Assembly: GCA_934277985.1 (NCBI GenBank)
Contig: CAKQWF010000007.1
Coordinates: 23,148-87,147 of the forward strand
From: an uncultured Oxalobacter sp.
GTDB taxonomy: Bacteria; Pseudomonadota; Gammaproteobacteria; Burkholderiales; Burkholderiaceae_D
Length of the DNA: 64,000 bases
Direction of reading: 5' to 3'
Shown here in pieces: positions 42,118-52,896 of the stretch (position 1 is the stretch's first letter; every line of letters starts with the position of its first letter). The notes beneath the pieces were generated by a model that saw nothing but the letters and a program-made list of their open reading frames with translations, was not told where the DNA came from and searched no databases. A program made the position numbers and the translations under genes.

Positions 42118-43068
42118 ATGAAAAAATGGATTCTTTTTTTGCTGCTGGCCATCACGGCAACTGCACAGGCTGCCGAAACCGGCAATACGTTTCATTTTCT
42201 GGCCATGAGCCAGCCACAACTGCGCGATAACGGACCGAAACTCGAAGCTGCATTCGGCAAGCTGGCTCATGCACATCCTGCTTTCGTCGTCATCAACGGC
42301 ATCAAATCGGAAAAAGAAGCGTGCAGCGACGAGCTGTACTACCAGCGCAAGGAACTGGCCAACTCCGTGAATCTGCCGGTCGTGTTGTCACTGTCCAACG
42401 CCGACTGGGTCAATTGCCGCAACCGGTATGGCGACTCGCTGGCGATAGAACGATTGATCCGTCTGAAACAAATCTTTTTCGATGGTGCCGATTCACTGGG
42501 TATGACACCGCTTGCATTGACGCGACAATCACTGGGAAACCGGTTCGCCAATTATCCGGAAAACGCATACTGGCTCAAAAACTCCATCCTGTTCGCTACC
42601 TTGCACATGCCGTCCGACAACAACCATTATCTTGCCGCCGCAGGCCGGAACAATGAATTCGAGGATCGAACCGTCGCCAACCGCAACTGGCTAGATCGGC
42701 TTTTTCGCATGGCGAACCGTCATCACTACAAAGGTATTGTTCTGTTTTGCGACGGCAATCCATATGCCGCCATGCCAAAAGAACATTCATCGGCTACCTT
42801 GCGGGACGGTTTCCGTGAAATCCGCCAAAAACTGGATACATTGATCTCACGTTATCCCGGACGTGTCCTGCTTATTCACGGCCAAAATACATCGCGCCAC
42901 GAAGAAATCGTCTGGCGAGATCGCCTAGGTACGCTGGGATTGACGCCTGACTGGATACGGATCGACGTCGCACCCGGTTCACAGCACCTTTTTCAGGCAA
43001 CTCCGGCTTTCAAAAAAAACGGCAAGGCAAAACGCGTCATTCGTCAGAAGACTCGTCAAACCCGCTGA
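42118..43068 (+). CDS. Exported protein, probable degenerate calcineurin-type phosphoesterase
   Basis: 316 residues with a clear signal peptide ([18 protein letters not shown], cleavage before AETGN). Blocks such as [76 protein letters not shown] and [10 protein letters not shown] run parallel to secreted metallophosphoesterases, but the positions where those have Asp, Asn-Glu and Gly-His metal ligands are changed. Similarity to that family is from memory and moderate. The basic C-terminal tail overlaps the 3' end of recQ on the other strand by 32 bases. Activity unknown. Confidence 0.75.
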   Translation: MKKWILFLLLAITATAQAAETGNTFHFLAMSQPQLRDNGPKLEAAFGKLAHAHPAFVVINGIKSEKEACSDELYYQRKELANSVNLPVVLSLSNADWVNCRNRYGDSLAIERLIRLKQIFFDGADSLGMTPLALTRQSLGNRFANYPENAYWLKNSILFATLHMPSDNNHYLAAAGRNNEFEDRTVANRNWLDRLFRMANRHHYKGIVLFCDGNPYAAMPKEHSSATLRDGFREIRQKLDTLISRYPGRVLLIHGQNTSRHEEIVWRDRLGTLGLTPDWIRIDVAPGSQHLFQATPAFKKNGKAKRVIRQKTRQTR

Positions 43069-44896
43069 CCAGTTCCAGAATATCACGCCCCCACATGGAC
43101 AACCGCTTGCTGCCCATGCCTGCAATATGTAAAAGGTCATCCGGTGTTTTCGGTTTGATCACTGCAATTTCGCGTAATGTCGCATCCTGCAAAATCACAT
43201 AAGCCGGCATGTTCTGCCGACGTGCGACTTCCATACGCCACCACTTGAGCCGCTCCATGAGTTTTTGTTCCTGAGGTGGCAAGGCTGGCTGACCGGCAGC
43301 AATCGACAACGTCTTGTGTTTTTTGTCTGGCCGTACATACGGCCGCAAAAAAACTTTCGTCTCGCCTTTGAGAACCGGTCGTGCCTTTTCAGTCAGTTTC
43401 AGCGCATTGTACTCATCATGATCGGCGAATACATATTCCGCTGCAACTGCCTGACGCAAGACGGAACGCCATTCCGCCGCACTTTTTCCCCTGCCGATGC
43501 CGAAAGTCGACAACTCATGATGGTGCCACTGCAATACCCGCTCCGAATGAATACCTCGCAATACATCAATCACATGCAATGCGCCGAATCGCTGTCCGAC
43601 ACGATAGATTGTCGAAAGCAGTTTTTGCATATCTTCCGTACCGTCTTGCGCGACCGGTGGCGAAAGACAGACATCGCAATTGCCGCACGGTTCGGACGAT
43701 TCACCGAAATATTCCAGCAAACGGACACGCCTGCATGTCAACGACTCGCAAAAACCGAGCAAGGCCTCGAGTTTTTCCTTCTGAATCCGGCGATGCACCA
43801 TATCGGCATCCGATTCATCGATCATGCGACGCTGCAATACCACATCCTGAAGACCATAGGCCATCCATGCCGTCGCCGGCTGTCCGTCGCGTCCTGCACG
43901 CCCCGTTTCCTGATAGTAGCCTTCCATACTTCGCGGCATATCCAGATGTGCGACGAAACGGACATCCGGCTTGTCGATTCCCATACCGAAAGCGATAGTC
44001 GCCACCATGACGATACCGTCCTCCCTCAAAAACCGTGCCTGATTTTCGGCTCGAACGGCATGATCCAGACCAGCATGATACGGCAATGCCGATATATGTT
44101 GTTCCGTCAGAAAGGCAACCGTTTCTTCCACCTTGCGTCTGGACAGACAATAGACGATACCGGCCTGTCCCGAATGCCTCGTCCTGATGAAATCCAGCAA
44201 CTGTCTACGGGCGTTTTCTTTCTCGACGATGATGTAACGGATATTTGGACGATCGAAGGATGAAATGAATTGCCTTGCACTGTCCAGCTTCAGACGACTG
44301 ACGATTTCCTCGCGAGTCTGCCGGTCGGCCGTTGCCGTCAACGCCACACGCGGTACATCGGGGAAACACTCATGCAACACCGACAGCTGGATATATTCCG
44401 GACGGAAATCATGCCCCCACTGTGAAACGCAATGGGCTTCATCGATGGCGAAAAGAGAAATTTCGGCCTTTTTCAGCCAGTTAAGGCACCTCGGAGTCAC
44501 CAGTCTTTCCGGAGCGATATACAACAAATCCAGTTCGTTTTTCAACACGGCCTGTTCGACTTGCAACACCTCATCGTAAGACTGTGTCGAATTCAGATAA
44601 GCGGCCCTGACACCCGCCGTTTCCAACGCATCGACCTGATCCTGCATCAGGGCGATCAATGGAGAAACGACCACCCCGACGCCATGCCGGATCATCGCCG
44701 GTATCTGGTAACACAACGACTTGCCGCCCCCTGTCGGCATAAGCACCAACGCGTCATGGCCGGATGTGATATGGGCAATAATGTCCTGTTGTTGCCCACG
44801 AAACGCAGGATAACCGAAAACCGTCCGCAATATTTCCAGCGCGCGTGAAGCGTGATCCGGTACCGCCTGACTGTCTCCTATATTTGATATATGCAA
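43037..44896 (-). CDS. recQ: ATP-dependent DNA helicase RecQ
   Basis: 3'-5' DNA helicase of recombination and repair. The 619 residues contain motif [21 protein letters not shown] in [20 protein letters not shown], the zinc site of the RecQ C-terminal domain ([28 protein letters not shown]) and an HRDC domain near the end ([24 protein letters not shown]). The start is uncertain: the frame opens with TTG 44896 and no ATG is nearby. It lies 16 bases downstream of uppP and is probably co-transcribed. Confidence 0.95.
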   Translation of the reverse strand: MHISNIGDSQAVPDHASRALEILRTVFGYPAFRGQQQDIIAHITSGHDALVLMPTGGGKSLCYQIPAMIRHGVGVVVSPLIALMQDQVDALETAGVRAAYLNSTQSYDEVLQVEQAVLKNELDLLYIAPERLVTPRCLNWLKKAEISLFAIDEAHCVSQWGHDFRPEYIQLSVLHECFPDVPRVALTATADRQTREEIVSRLKLDSARQFISSFDRPNIRYIIVEKENARRQLLDFIRTRHSGQAGIVYCLSRRKVEETVAFLTEQHISALPYHAGLDHAVRAENQARFLREDGIVMVATIAFGMGIDKPDVRFVAHLDMPRSMEGYYQETGRAGRDGQPATAWMAYGLQDVVLQRRMIDESDADMVHRRIQKEKLEALLGFCESLTCRRVRLLEYFGESSEPCGNCDVCLSPPVAQDGTEDMQKLLSTIYRVGQRFGALHVIDVLRGIHSERVLQWHHHELSTFGIGRGKSAAEWRSVLRQAVAAEYVFADHDEYNALKLTEKARPVLKGETKVFLRPYVRPDKKHKTLSIAAGQPALPPQEQKLMERLKWWRMEVARRQNMPAYVILQDATLREIAVIKPKTPDDLLHIAGMGSKRLSMWGRDILELVSGFDESSDE

Positions 44897-44912
44897 AACT
44901 CTGCCCGTCTAC

Positions 44913-45743
44913 TTACTCCACCCATGCAATCCAGCCATAGTGAGCACTTACGAGAACAAAAATACCGAAAGCAATACGATACCATGCAAAAGGAATGAAA
45001 CTGTGCGAACTGATATAACGCAACAACCAGCGAACACAGAAAAAGGCGGAAATGAAAGCGGAAATGGTTCCGACCGTAAACAACGGCACATCCGATGCTG
45101 TCAACAGTGCATGTTCCTTGAAAATCGAATAGACGGCAGCGCCGAACAATGTCGGCATCGCCAGAAAAAAGGAAAATTCCGTCGCGGCCTTGCGTGACAA
45201 ACCGAAAAGCATCCCGCCGATAATCGTCGCACCGGAACGGCTGGTCCCCGGAATCAACGCAAAAGCCTGTGCACATCCGACCTTGAAGGCATCGACGACC
45301 GTCATATCGTCGACCGATTCCACTCGGGATACAGGATTTTTCATATTCCTTTTTTCCACGAAAATAATCAGCAACCCGCCTGCGATGAATGCGGCGGCCA
45401 CCGGAGCGGGATAAAAAAGGAAATCCTGTATGGCACGACTGAACAACACGCCCAAAATGGCCGCAGGCAAAAAAGCGACGACCAGATTGAGAACGAACTT
45501 GCGATCACGTGAATTGGTAAACATTCCTCTGACGACACTGGCTATCTTCTGACGATAGACCCAGACGACAGACAACATGGCGCCCGACTGGATGGCGATC
45601 GAGAAAACCTTGACATTGTCGCCTGTAAAATCCAGCAGGCTACCGGCAAGAATAAGATGCCCTGTCGATGAAATGGGAAGAAACTCAGTGCAGCCTTCGA
45701 CGATTCCCATAATGAAGGCTTTCAAAACCAAAACAAAATTCAT
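44913..45743 (-). CDS. uppP: Undecaprenyl-diphosphate phosphatase
   Basis: Multi-span inner-membrane enzyme recycling the C55 lipid carrier of peptidoglycan synthesis; also called BacA for its link to bacitracin resistance. The 276 residues hold the two active-site motifs [15 protein letters not shown] and [13 protein letters not shown] and about eight hydrophobic segments. ATG 45743 ([10 protein letters not shown]) is preferred over 45761. Confidence 0.95.
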   Translation of the reverse strand: MNFVLVLKAFIMGIVEGCTEFLPISSTGHLILAGSLLDFTGDNVKVFSIAIQSGAMLSVVWVYRQKIASVVRGMFTNSRDRKFVLNLVVAFLPAAILGVLFSRAIQDFLFYPAPVAAAFIAGGLLIIFVEKRNMKNPVSRVESVDDMTVVDAFKVGCAQAFALIPGTSRSGATIIGGMLFGLSRKAATEFSFFLAMPTLFGAAVYSIFKEHALLTASDVPLFTVGTISAFISAFFCVRWLLRYISSHSFIPFAWYRIAFGIFVLVSAHYGWIAWVE

Positions 45744-46178
45744 GAAAAGGCCAGTCAGCAATTCAGTCTGAAAAAACGGATATCGGTTTTATCCGTCATA
45801 AAAAACGCTCATCATACTCAAAAAAGCGCTACCGATAAATAATTATTTGTTGTGTGCTGCCCAGACATCCGCCATATGCCGGATCATGAGATCGTACCGT
45901 CCGGAGACAGTACCCGAAAGAAACCCGGATTGCCAGGAAAAACGGCATTTTCCACATAAAGGCAACAAGATATTTCACTTTATTTTATTTGTAACAAGTT
46001 GTGGGATAGCATGCACATTTGTCTGAAAAACACTAAATTCATCACATGATTTCAGACAGGTTAATCGTTATACTTCCGCATATCCACAAAATATGGACAT
46101 ACCATAACGACATACGTTCCGGTATGCCTTTTCCCGGAAAAAGCGGATACGACACAACATTGCAATGAGCCCAGTTTC
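45744..46178. other. Intergenic region between uppP and macA
   Basis: 435 AT-rich bases between divergent genes. No convincing gene was seen; a 27-codon frame at 45876 lacks coding character. It includes a 12-base AT palindrome (45837-45848), a 9-base-arm inverted repeat (46020-46058) and a TATACT at 46069-46074 that could be the macA -10 with a poor -35. Confidence 0.7.
46020..46058. promoter_or_regulatory. Widely spaced inverted repeat upstream of macA
   Basis: Perfect arms TGTCTGAAA (46020-46028) and TTTCAGACA (46050-46058) separated by 21 bases, about two helical turns. The right arm overlaps the expected -35 of the TATACT at 46069-46074, so a regulator bound here could activate or repress macAB. 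No regulator gene is adjacent. Confidence 0.5.
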
Positions 46179-47399
46179 ATGAACATTCCAGACAAGATAA
46201 AACAACTCAAAAAACCCAAAATCTGGATCGGTGCATCCACGATTATCGTTTTGATTGCCGCTGCCGTGTTGTTCTGGATCATGACACAGGAAGACGACGT
46301 CACCTACATGACCGAAAGAGTCCGTTCCGGCAATATCAATCAGGTCGTCGAGGCAACCGGTGAAGTCGCCGCCGTAAATCTGGTCAGTGTCGGTGCCCAG
46401 GTCTCCGGCCAGATCAAAAAACTTTATGTGGTGTTGGGGCAAGAAGTCAAACAGGGTGAAATGATCGCCGAAATCGACTCCCAGACACAGGAAAACACGT
46501 TGAATACAGACAAGGCCAAGCTGAGCAACTACAAGGCACAGCTTGAAGCACGAAAAATCATTCTCAATATTTCCAAAAAACAGTACGACCGCGAACTGGT
46601 GTTGATAAAAACCAATTCCACATCGCAGGAAAGCCTGGAAAACGCACGCAACGCCTATGCCACCGCAAAAGCCAATGTCAACGAAATGGAATCGTTGATC
46701 ACACAGACCCAGATCGCCATCAATACCGATGAAACAAACCTGGGTTACACCAAGATCAGGGCTCCGCTGGACGGCACCATCGTTTCCGTTCCGGTTGAAG
46801 AAGGACAGACAGTCAACGCCAACCAGACCACGCCGACGATCGTCCAGATCGCCAACCTCAACGATATGGAAATCGATATCGAAATCTCCGAAGGCGACAT
46901 CACCAAGGTCAAACCCGGCATGGATGTGACCTACACCATCCTGTCCGAGCCGAACACGATCTTCAAGGCAAAGCTCGACTCCATAGACCCCGGACTGACC
47001 ACGCTGACCGACGGCAGTTACGACAAAAGTTCATCGACATCCACAAGCAGTTCATCCAGCTCGGAAGCCGTTTATTACTACGGCAGAGCCTATGTCGAAA
47101 ATCCCGAAGGCAAACTCCGTATCGGCATGATGACCCAGAACACCATTCATGTCACCTCGGCAGAAAACGTACTGATCGTACCCAGTATCACGATCACATC
47201 ACGCCAGGACAAACACTACGTACGTGTGCTTTCCGACGACAACAATGTCGAACGGCGTGAAGTCGAAGTCGGCATATCCGACGGTGTCTATACCGAAATC
47301 CGCTCCGGACTTGCCGAAGGCGAACGCGTCATATCGTCCGAAGTCATCAAGGGTGAACAAGTCAGTAGTTCTTCCAGAATGCGCAGACCGAGGATTTGA
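46179..47399 (+). CDS. macA: MacA-type periplasmic adaptor of a tripartite efflux pump
   Basis: Membrane-fusion protein linking the MacB transporter to an outer-membrane channel. The 406 residues start with one membrane anchor (KIWIGASTIIVLIAAAVLFWIM), followed by lipoyl halves around a long helical hairpin (about 100-180) and beta-barrel domains (GQVSGQIKKLYVVLGQEVKQG; TKIRAPLDGTIVSVPVEEG). A serine/threonine-rich insert, KSSSTSTSSSSSSEA, lies near residue 287. It overlaps the macB reading frame at the stop. Confidence 0.92.
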   Translation: MNIPDKIKQLKKPKIWIGASTIIVLIAAAVLFWIMTQEDDVTYMTERVRSGNINQVVEATGEVAAVNLVSVGAQVSGQIKKLYVVLGQEVKQGEMIAEIDSQTQENTLNTDKAKLSNYKAQLEARKIILNISKKQYDRELVLIKTNSTSQESLENARNAYATAKANVNEMESLITQTQIAINTDETNLGYTKIRAPLDGTIVSVPVEEGQTVNANQTTPTIVQIANLNDMEIDIEISEGDITKVKPGMDVTYTILSEPNTIFKAKLDSIDPGLTTLTDGSYDKSSSTSTSSSSSSEAVYYYGRAYVENPEGKLRIGMMTQNTIHVTSAENVLIVPSITITSRQDKHYVRVLSDDNNVERREVEVGISDGVYTEIRSGLAEGERVISSEVIKGEQVSSSSRMRRPRI

Positions 47400-47401
47400 C
47401 C

Positions 47402-49342
47402 ATGAACATCATCGAACTGCGCGGCATCAACAAGATTTACGGCACCGGAGAAAATCAGGTTCGTGTTCTGAAAGATATCGATCTGGATATCGAATCGGGT
47501 GATTTCGTGGCCATCATCGGCCAGTCCGGTTCGGGAAAATCGACCCTGATGAACATTCTCGGTTGTCTGGATACCGCCAGCTCCGGCAACTACAAGATCG
47601 CTGGTGAAAACGTCGCCGGCATGACGCCGGACCAGCTGGCATCGCTGCGCAGCCAATATATCGGCTTCATTTTCCAGCGTTACAATCTCCTTTCCACGCT
47701 AAGCGCCGAAGCCAATGTCGAACTGCCTGCAATTTATTCAGGCCTGAAACAGCAGGCACGTCTGGCCAGAGCCGATCAGCTGCTCGCCGATCTGGATCTC
47801 GGCAACCGTACCAGTCACTTGCCATCCGAATTATCAGGCGGCCAGCAACAGCGCGTCAGTATCGCACGTGCCCTCATGAACGGCGGAGACATCATCCTCG
47901 CCGACGAACCGACCGGAGCGCTGGACTCCAAAAGCGGCGAAAACGTCATGGCCATTTTAAAGACCCTCAACGACAAGGGGCACACCATCATTCTGGTCAC
48001 GCACGACAAGAACGTCGCCAATTACGCAAACCGCATCATCGAGATCAAGGACGGCGCCATCATCGCGGACGAACGCCGCAAGCCGAACAAAAACAGCGCA
48101 CAGGAATACCATCCCAAGGAAGACAACCGCAATACTTTCGCGTACTTCAAGGATCAGTTCTCGGAAGCATTCAGAATGTCCATCCAGGCTATCCGCGCCC
48201 ACAAGATGCGTTCCATTCTGACCATGCTGGGAATTATCATCGGCATTGCCTCAGTCGTATCCGTTGTGGCGCTGGGCAAAGGTTCGCAGGAAAAAATCCT
48301 TGCAGACATCAATTCCATGGGAACGAACACGATCGTCATCATGCCGGGACACGGCTTCGGCGACCGCAATTCCAGCAAATACAAAACCCTGACCGTTCAT
48401 GACTCCGATCTGCTTGCACGACAAACCTACGTGGACAGCGCGACACCGGCTGTCAGTTCCTCAGGAACATTGACATGGCAAAACATTTCCGTCACTGCCC
48501 AACTGCAAGGCGTCGGTGAACAGTACTTCGATGTCAAGGGGCTGGGAGCGGAAGAAGGCCGCTTCTTCAATCGTGAAGACGTCAAAAAAGGCAGCGCCGT
48601 CGTCGTGATCGACCAGAACACCAAGGAAAAACTGTTTCCGCATGGTGGAGAGATACTCGGCAATACCATCATCTTCAACCGCCAGCCGCTGAAAATCATC
48701 GGCATTTCCGAAAAACAGAATGCCAATTTCGGACCATCCGACACACTGACCATGTGGGCACCTTATACCGCCGTCATGAACCGAATTACAGGCGACCGGA
48801 ACATTTCATCGATTACCGTCAAGGTCAAAGACGACGTCAGCATGGCAGCTGCCGAAAAAAACATCATCCGTTTTCTGACAGTCAAGCACGGCAAGGAAGA
48901 CTTCTTCACCGTCAATACCGACAGCATCCGCCAGACCATCGAAAGCACAACTGGAACCATGCGCCTGCTGATTTCCTGTATTGCACTGATTTCGCTGGTT
49001 GTCGGCGGCATTGGCGTCATGAACATCATGCTGGTTTCAGTGACGGAACGAACCCGCGAAATCGGTATCCGGATGGCTGTCGGGGCTCGCAGAAGCAGCG
49101 TATTGCAACAATTCCTGATCGAAGCCGTCCTGATCTGCATCATCGGTGGTCTCATCGGCATACTGTTCGCCTTTGGCATCGGGCTGTTTTTCAGCATGTT
49201 CGTCCAGACATTTACCCTGTCCTATTCCGCTGCCTCGATTATTCTGGCTCTGGTCTGTTCAACCCTGATTGGCGTCATTTTCGGCTACATCCCAGCACGT
49301 AACGCCTCTCGCCTCAATCCGGTGGATGCCTTATGCGACTGA
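47402..49342 (+). CDS. macB: MacB-type ABC efflux transporter
   Basis: Fused ATPase-permease exporting macrolides, peptides or lipids from the periplasm. The N-terminal ATPase has Walker A GQSGSGKST, signature [16 protein letters not shown] and Walker [13 protein letters not shown]; the permease half has a first span (SILTMLGIIIGIASVVSVVAL), a large periplasmic domain and three C-terminal spans, including RTREIGIRMAVGARRSSVLQQF. 646 residues from ATG 47402. It overlaps the next gene by 10 bases. Confidence 0.93.
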   Translation: MNIIELRGINKIYGTGENQVRVLKDIDLDIESGDFVAIIGQSGSGKSTLMNILGCLDTASSGNYKIAGENVAGMTPDQLASLRSQYIGFIFQRYNLLSTLSAEANVELPAIYSGLKQQARLARADQLLADLDLGNRTSHLPSELSGGQQQRVSIARALMNGGDIILADEPTGALDSKSGENVMAILKTLNDKGHTIILVTHDKNVANYANRIIEIKDGAIIADERRKPNKNSAQEYHPKEDNRNTFAYFKDQFSEAFRMSIQAIRAHKMRSILTMLGIIIGIASVVSVVALGKGSQEKILADINSMGTNTIVIMPGHGFGDRNSSKYKTLTVHDSDLLARQTYVDSATPAVSSSGTLTWQNISVTAQLQGVGEQYFDVKGLGAEEGRFFNREDVKKGSAVVVIDQNTKEKLFPHGGEILGNTIIFNRQPLKIIGISEKQNANFGPSDTLTMWAPYTAVMNRITGDRNISSITVKVKDDVSMAAAEKNIIRFLTVKHGKEDFFTVNTDSIRQTIESTTGTMRLLISCIALISLVVGGIGVMNIMLVSVTERTREIGIRMAVGARRSSVLQQFLIEAVLICIIGGLIGILFAFGIGLFFSMFVQTFTLSYSAASIILALVCSTLIGVIFGYIPARNASRLNPVDALCD

Positions 49343-50757
49343 TTCCCTCGATCCTGTTATGCCTTGCCGTTGCAGGCTGTGCCACACAAACCGCAACGAT
49401 CCCCGATACCGGAATCATTCCGCAGCAAACCATCGCCGCCGGATTCCGTGTCGACCACGAATGGTGGAAAGCCTACGGAGATGACACGCTCAACCATATC
49501 GTCGAACTGGCGCTTTTGAACAATACCGACCTGAAAAAAAGCGCCATCACGATGAACAAGGCCTTGTATGAAGCCAATTTGCTCGGTCAGGAACTCGTTC
49601 CCGAATTTTCAGGCGTGACCGGTGCCTCATCCACGACGAACACCAAGGCCGGTCAGACAACGCACAATTACATGGCCGAACTGGGCGTCAGTTATGAACT
49701 GGACTTGTGGCGGAAACTGAGCAATGCCGCCTCTGCCCAGGAATGGGAATACTATGCCACCCGCGAAGACCTTGAAACGGTACGACTGACCCTGATCAAT
49801 AACGTCGTCGACTGCTATTTCCATCTGGTCTATCTGAATCAGGCCATCGCGCTGACCGAAGAAAATATCCGGTTTTACACTGAACTTTTGCAGATCATCA
49901 ACAACAAATATACTGCCGGAAAAGTGGACTCGCTGGAACCATTGACTGCTGAACAATCCCTGCTGGCTTCCAAAAACAGCCTCATGACGCTTGAAACCAG
50001 TCGAAAAACCATCGAACAGACTCTGCGCAACCTCATGAATCTGAGACCTGAAGACCGGCTCGACATCGCATCCGCCGACATTCTCACCATTCCACTGACC
50101 CACGTCGATCTGAATGTGCCGGTCGCCGCACTGGGACTCAGACCGGACGTCAAGGCCGCCGAATACCGGATACAGTCTGCATTCCTTGACTGGGAATCAG
50201 TCAAGGCCAGCGTATATCCCAGTGTCACGATCGGAAGTACCCTGAGTGTCTCGTCCGACCAGTCCAGCAGCATGTTCAACATCCCGTTTCTGGCCGGTAC
50301 CGTACAGATCAATCTGCCGTTTCTGCAATGGAATAAGATCAAATGGAACATCAAGATTTCGGAAGCAGATTTTGAAAACGCCAAACTGAATCTGGTTTCC
50401 GCAGTCAACACGGCACTGAACGAAGTGGATACCTATTACTATTCCTACCGGAAGTCTCTTTCCCTGCTTGAAAACGTCAACCGCAAATACGATACAGATG
50501 CACAAATCAGTCTTTACAATCAGCGACGTTATGAAGCCGGTTCCTACGAACTGAAAGAGTGGCTGGATGCGAAATGCGTGGAAAACCAGTCACGGCTGAC
50601 CCTGCTGGAAACCAAATACAATACGATCAATTACGAAAATGCCATCTACAAGGCACTGGGCGCACGGCTGACCGGCAATCCGCAACCGCAGCAAGCCGTA
50701 CCACAGGTGCCGGCCATATCGTCTGAACAACCCGCACAACCGGCACAAGCCTCCTGA
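49333..50757 (+). CDS. Outer-membrane efflux lipoprotein (NodT/TolC family)
   Basis: Outer-membrane channel of the macAB pump. The signal ends in lipobox VAGCATQT, so the mature protein is lipid-anchored at its Cys. The 474 residues contain two repeats of long helices and short strands as in OprM/TolC. It ends in a Pro/Gln/Ala tail. It overlaps macB and completes a macAB-OMF operon; a second, non-lipidated TolC is encoded 0.8 kb downstream. Confidence 0.9.
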   Translation: MRLIPSILLCLAVAGCATQTATIPDTGIIPQQTIAAGFRVDHEWWKAYGDDTLNHIVELALLNNTDLKKSAITMNKALYEANLLGQELVPEFSGVTGASSTTNTKAGQTTHNYMAELGVSYELDLWRKLSNAASAQEWEYYATREDLETVRLTLINNVVDCYFHLVYLNQAIALTEENIRFYTELLQIINNKYTAGKVDSLEPLTAEQSLLASKNSLMTLETSRKTIEQTLRNLMNLRPEDRLDIASADILTIPLTHVDLNVPVAALGLRPDVKAAEYRIQSAFLDWESVKASVYPSVTIGSTLSVSSDQSSSMFNIPFLAGTVQINLPFLQWNKIKWNIKISEADFENAKLNLVSAVNTALNEVDTYYYSYRKSLSLLENVNRKYDTDAQISLYNQRRYEAGSYELKEWLDAKCVENQSRLTLLETKYNTINYENAIYKALGARLTGNPQPQQAVPQVPAISSEQPAQPAQAS

Positions 50758-50772
50758 TCCCTGCAAAATGTC

Positions 50773-50808
50773 TCCGTCCTGATTGCGCAAGAACAAAATC
50801 AGGACGGA
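50773..50808 (+). terminator. Hairpin after macAB-OMF, probable terminator
   Basis: Perfect 12-base arms TCCGTCCTGATT/AATCAGGACGGA with a 12-base loop followed by ATTT, 15 bases after the stop. Confidence 0.6.
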
Positions 50809-50895
50809 ATTTGCCATATTCGATACAAACAGCCGTGCCTGCCCGACGGCTTTTGCTAAAATGTTCTTGTTCATGAACCGATAAAAACCGATCCC

Positions 50896-51549
50896 ATGCG
50901 TACCGCGCGCGCCAACATGATTGAAAACCAGATCCGTGCCGGAGGTGTTCACCTCCAGAGCGTGTTCGATGCGCTGGACGCCATTTGCAGGGAAGATTTC
51001 GTACCATCATCCTGCCGCGCTTACGCTTATGCCGACATGGAAATCCCGTTGCCATGCAACGAAAACATGCTTGCACCGTTGACCGAAGCACGCATTTTGC
51101 AGGCAGCCGACATCCACCGTAACGACAATGTACTCGAAATCGGCAGCGGTTCCGGTTACATGGCAGCTCTTCTCTCACATGGTGCGCAACATGTTACGAC
51201 CCTGGAAATCGAACCGTTGCTAGCCGAAATGGCAGCAAACAATCTGGCGCGATACGGTATCAGCAATGTCACCGTCATATGTGAAAACGGTTTTTTACCT
51301 GAACGCTGCGTACCTGAACATCCGTTTGACGTGATCGTATTGTCGGGCGCCGTTTCGGTCATGCCCGAATCGTTTGTCCGGCATTTGTCACCGAATGGCC
51401 GAATGTTGTTCTTTCTCGCAGAAAATTCATGTTGCAGGGCCTGTCTGTTACAGAAAATTCCGGACCATGAACCGGATATCAGGCTATTATTTGATACATT
51501 CGCAAAACCGTTGAGGGAGCAGCCTACGTATTCACGCTTCCGTTTTTGA
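50896..51549 (+). CDS. Protein-L-isoaspartate O-methyltransferase family protein
   Basis: SAM-dependent methyltransferase of 217 residues. The SAM site is VLEIGSGSGYMAALL followed by VTTLEIEPLLAEMA; N-terminal RTARANMIENQIRAGGV is typical of the Pcm-like proteins encoded before tolC in beta-proteobacteria. Repair of isoaspartyl residues is the family role, but this branch is shorter and more diverged than E. coli Pcm. It precedes tolC by 37 bases. Confidence 0.87.
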   Translation: MRTARANMIENQIRAGGVHLQSVFDALDAICREDFVPSSCRAYAYADMEIPLPCNENMLAPLTEARILQAADIHRNDNVLEIGSGSGYMAALLSHGAQHVTTLEIEPLLAEMAANNLARYGISNVTVICENGFLPERCVPEHPFDVIVLSGAVSVMPESFVRHLSPNGRMLFFLAENSCCRACLLQKIPDHEPDIRLLFDTFAKPLREQPTYSRFRF

Positions 51550-51586
51550 ACTGGATTGAATACCGTCCGATTATCTTGGAGCAAGC

Positions 51587-52891
51587 ATGCACTACCGCCC
51601 TGTCCTATCCATTATTGCCGGTTGTCTTCTTACCGCCAATGTAATGGCCGCCGATCTCATGCAAACCTATATGGAAGCCCTGGCCAACGATCCACAATAT
51701 GCCAGTGCCCGCGCCGCCCTGATGGCCGGTCAGGAAAAAAGCGTTCAGGGACTTTCCAGACTGTTGCCGAACCTGAGCGCATCCGGTGGTTATGGACGGA
51801 ATTACATGGAAGATCTGGATTATTCGGAAAACAAATACACGATCGCCCTGACACAACCGATATTCAACTGGGCTGATTTCCAGAACTATGCCAACAGCAA
51901 ACTCGAAGTTTCCATCAGCGAGGCGCAATTCGCGCAAGCGCAACAGGATCTGATGGTACGCGTGGCACAGGCATACTTCGACATTCTGGCTGCTGAAGAT
52001 GTCCTGACATTCGCACGTGCACAAAAAGCGGCGGTCAGCGAACAGCTCGAGCTGGCAAAACGCAGTTTTGAAGTCGGCACCGTCACCATCACCGATACGC
52101 ATGAAGCCCAGGCACGTTACAACCTGGCGGAAGCAGATGAAATCGCCGCCATCAATGATCTTGAAGTCAAGCGCACAGCTCTGGAACAAATCATCGGTCA
52201 TCCGCCAGGCATCCTTGATCCTCTCAAAAAGGACATCAAGCTCAGCGCACCGGAACCGAACGTGATGTCCAACTGGGTCAGTTCTGCCGAACAACAGAAT
52301 TATCAGGTCATCCAGTACCGGCTTTCCCATGAAATGGCACGCCGCAACATCGAAATCAGCAAGGCGGGACATTATCCGACTGTCGATCTGGTCGCTTCGT
52401 ACAATCATACCAATCGCGATCAATACATCATCGACAGCAATGGCGGCATTCGTGACTACAACACTTCCAAGATGGTCGGTATCCAGTGGAATATGCCGCT
52501 CTTTTCCGGTTTCGGCGTTACCAGCAAGGTCAAGGAATCCGTGGCGCTCGAAGACAAGGCACGCAACGATCTGGAAGCATCCAGACGCAATGCGGCGCAA
52601 CAGGCACGGCAATCGTATCTCAGTGTCAATAGCGGTTTGTCGCAAGTCCGGGCGCTGGAGGCCGCGGAAGTTGCCAGCCTGTCATCTCTCGAGTCCAACA
52701 AGCTGGGTTATGAAGTCGGTGTGCGCATCAACATCGACGTGCTCAATGCCGAACAACAGGTTTTCATGACTCGCCGTGATCTCACACAAGCCCGGAACAA
52801 TACCATCGTCCAGGGACTGCGCCTGAAACAGGCCGCCGGTATCCTCAACGAAGAAGATCTCAAACGGGTCAATCTGCTGTTGAAGAAATAG
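51587..52891 (+). CDS. tolC: TolC-type outer-membrane channel
   Basis: Trimeric outer-membrane channel for type I secretion and efflux pumps. The signal ends near LLTANVMAADLM; the 434 residues show the duplicated pattern of long helices with GYGRNYMEDLDYSENKYTIALTQPIF and the late-repeat SYLSVNSGLSQVRALEAA. Unlike the macAB partner, it has no lipobox. TTGGAGC precedes the ATG. A promoter for tRNA-His follows directly. Confidence 0.92.
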   Translation: MHYRPVLSIIAGCLLTANVMAADLMQTYMEALANDPQYASARAALMAGQEKSVQGLSRLLPNLSASGGYGRNYMEDLDYSENKYTIALTQPIFNWADFQNYANSKLEVSISEAQFAQAQQDLMVRVAQAYFDILAAEDVLTFARAQKAAVSEQLELAKRSFEVGTVTITDTHEAQARYNLAEADEIAAINDLEVKRTALEQIIGHPPGILDPLKKDIKLSAPEPNVMSNWVSSAEQQNYQVIQYRLSHEMARRNIEISKAGHYPTVDLVASYNHTNRDQYIIDSNGGIRDYNTSKMVGIQWNMPLFSGFGVTSKVKESVALEDKARNDLEASRRNAAQQARQSYLSVNSGLSQVRALEAAEVASLSSLESNKLGYEVGVRINIDVLNAEQQVFMTRRDLTQARNNTIVQGLRLKQAAGILNEEDLKRVNLLLKK

Positions 52892-52896
52892 GAATC

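Noticed and set aside
45876..45959. 27-codon frame in the uppP-macA gap
   Set aside because: No ribosome site and no coding signal; likely chance.
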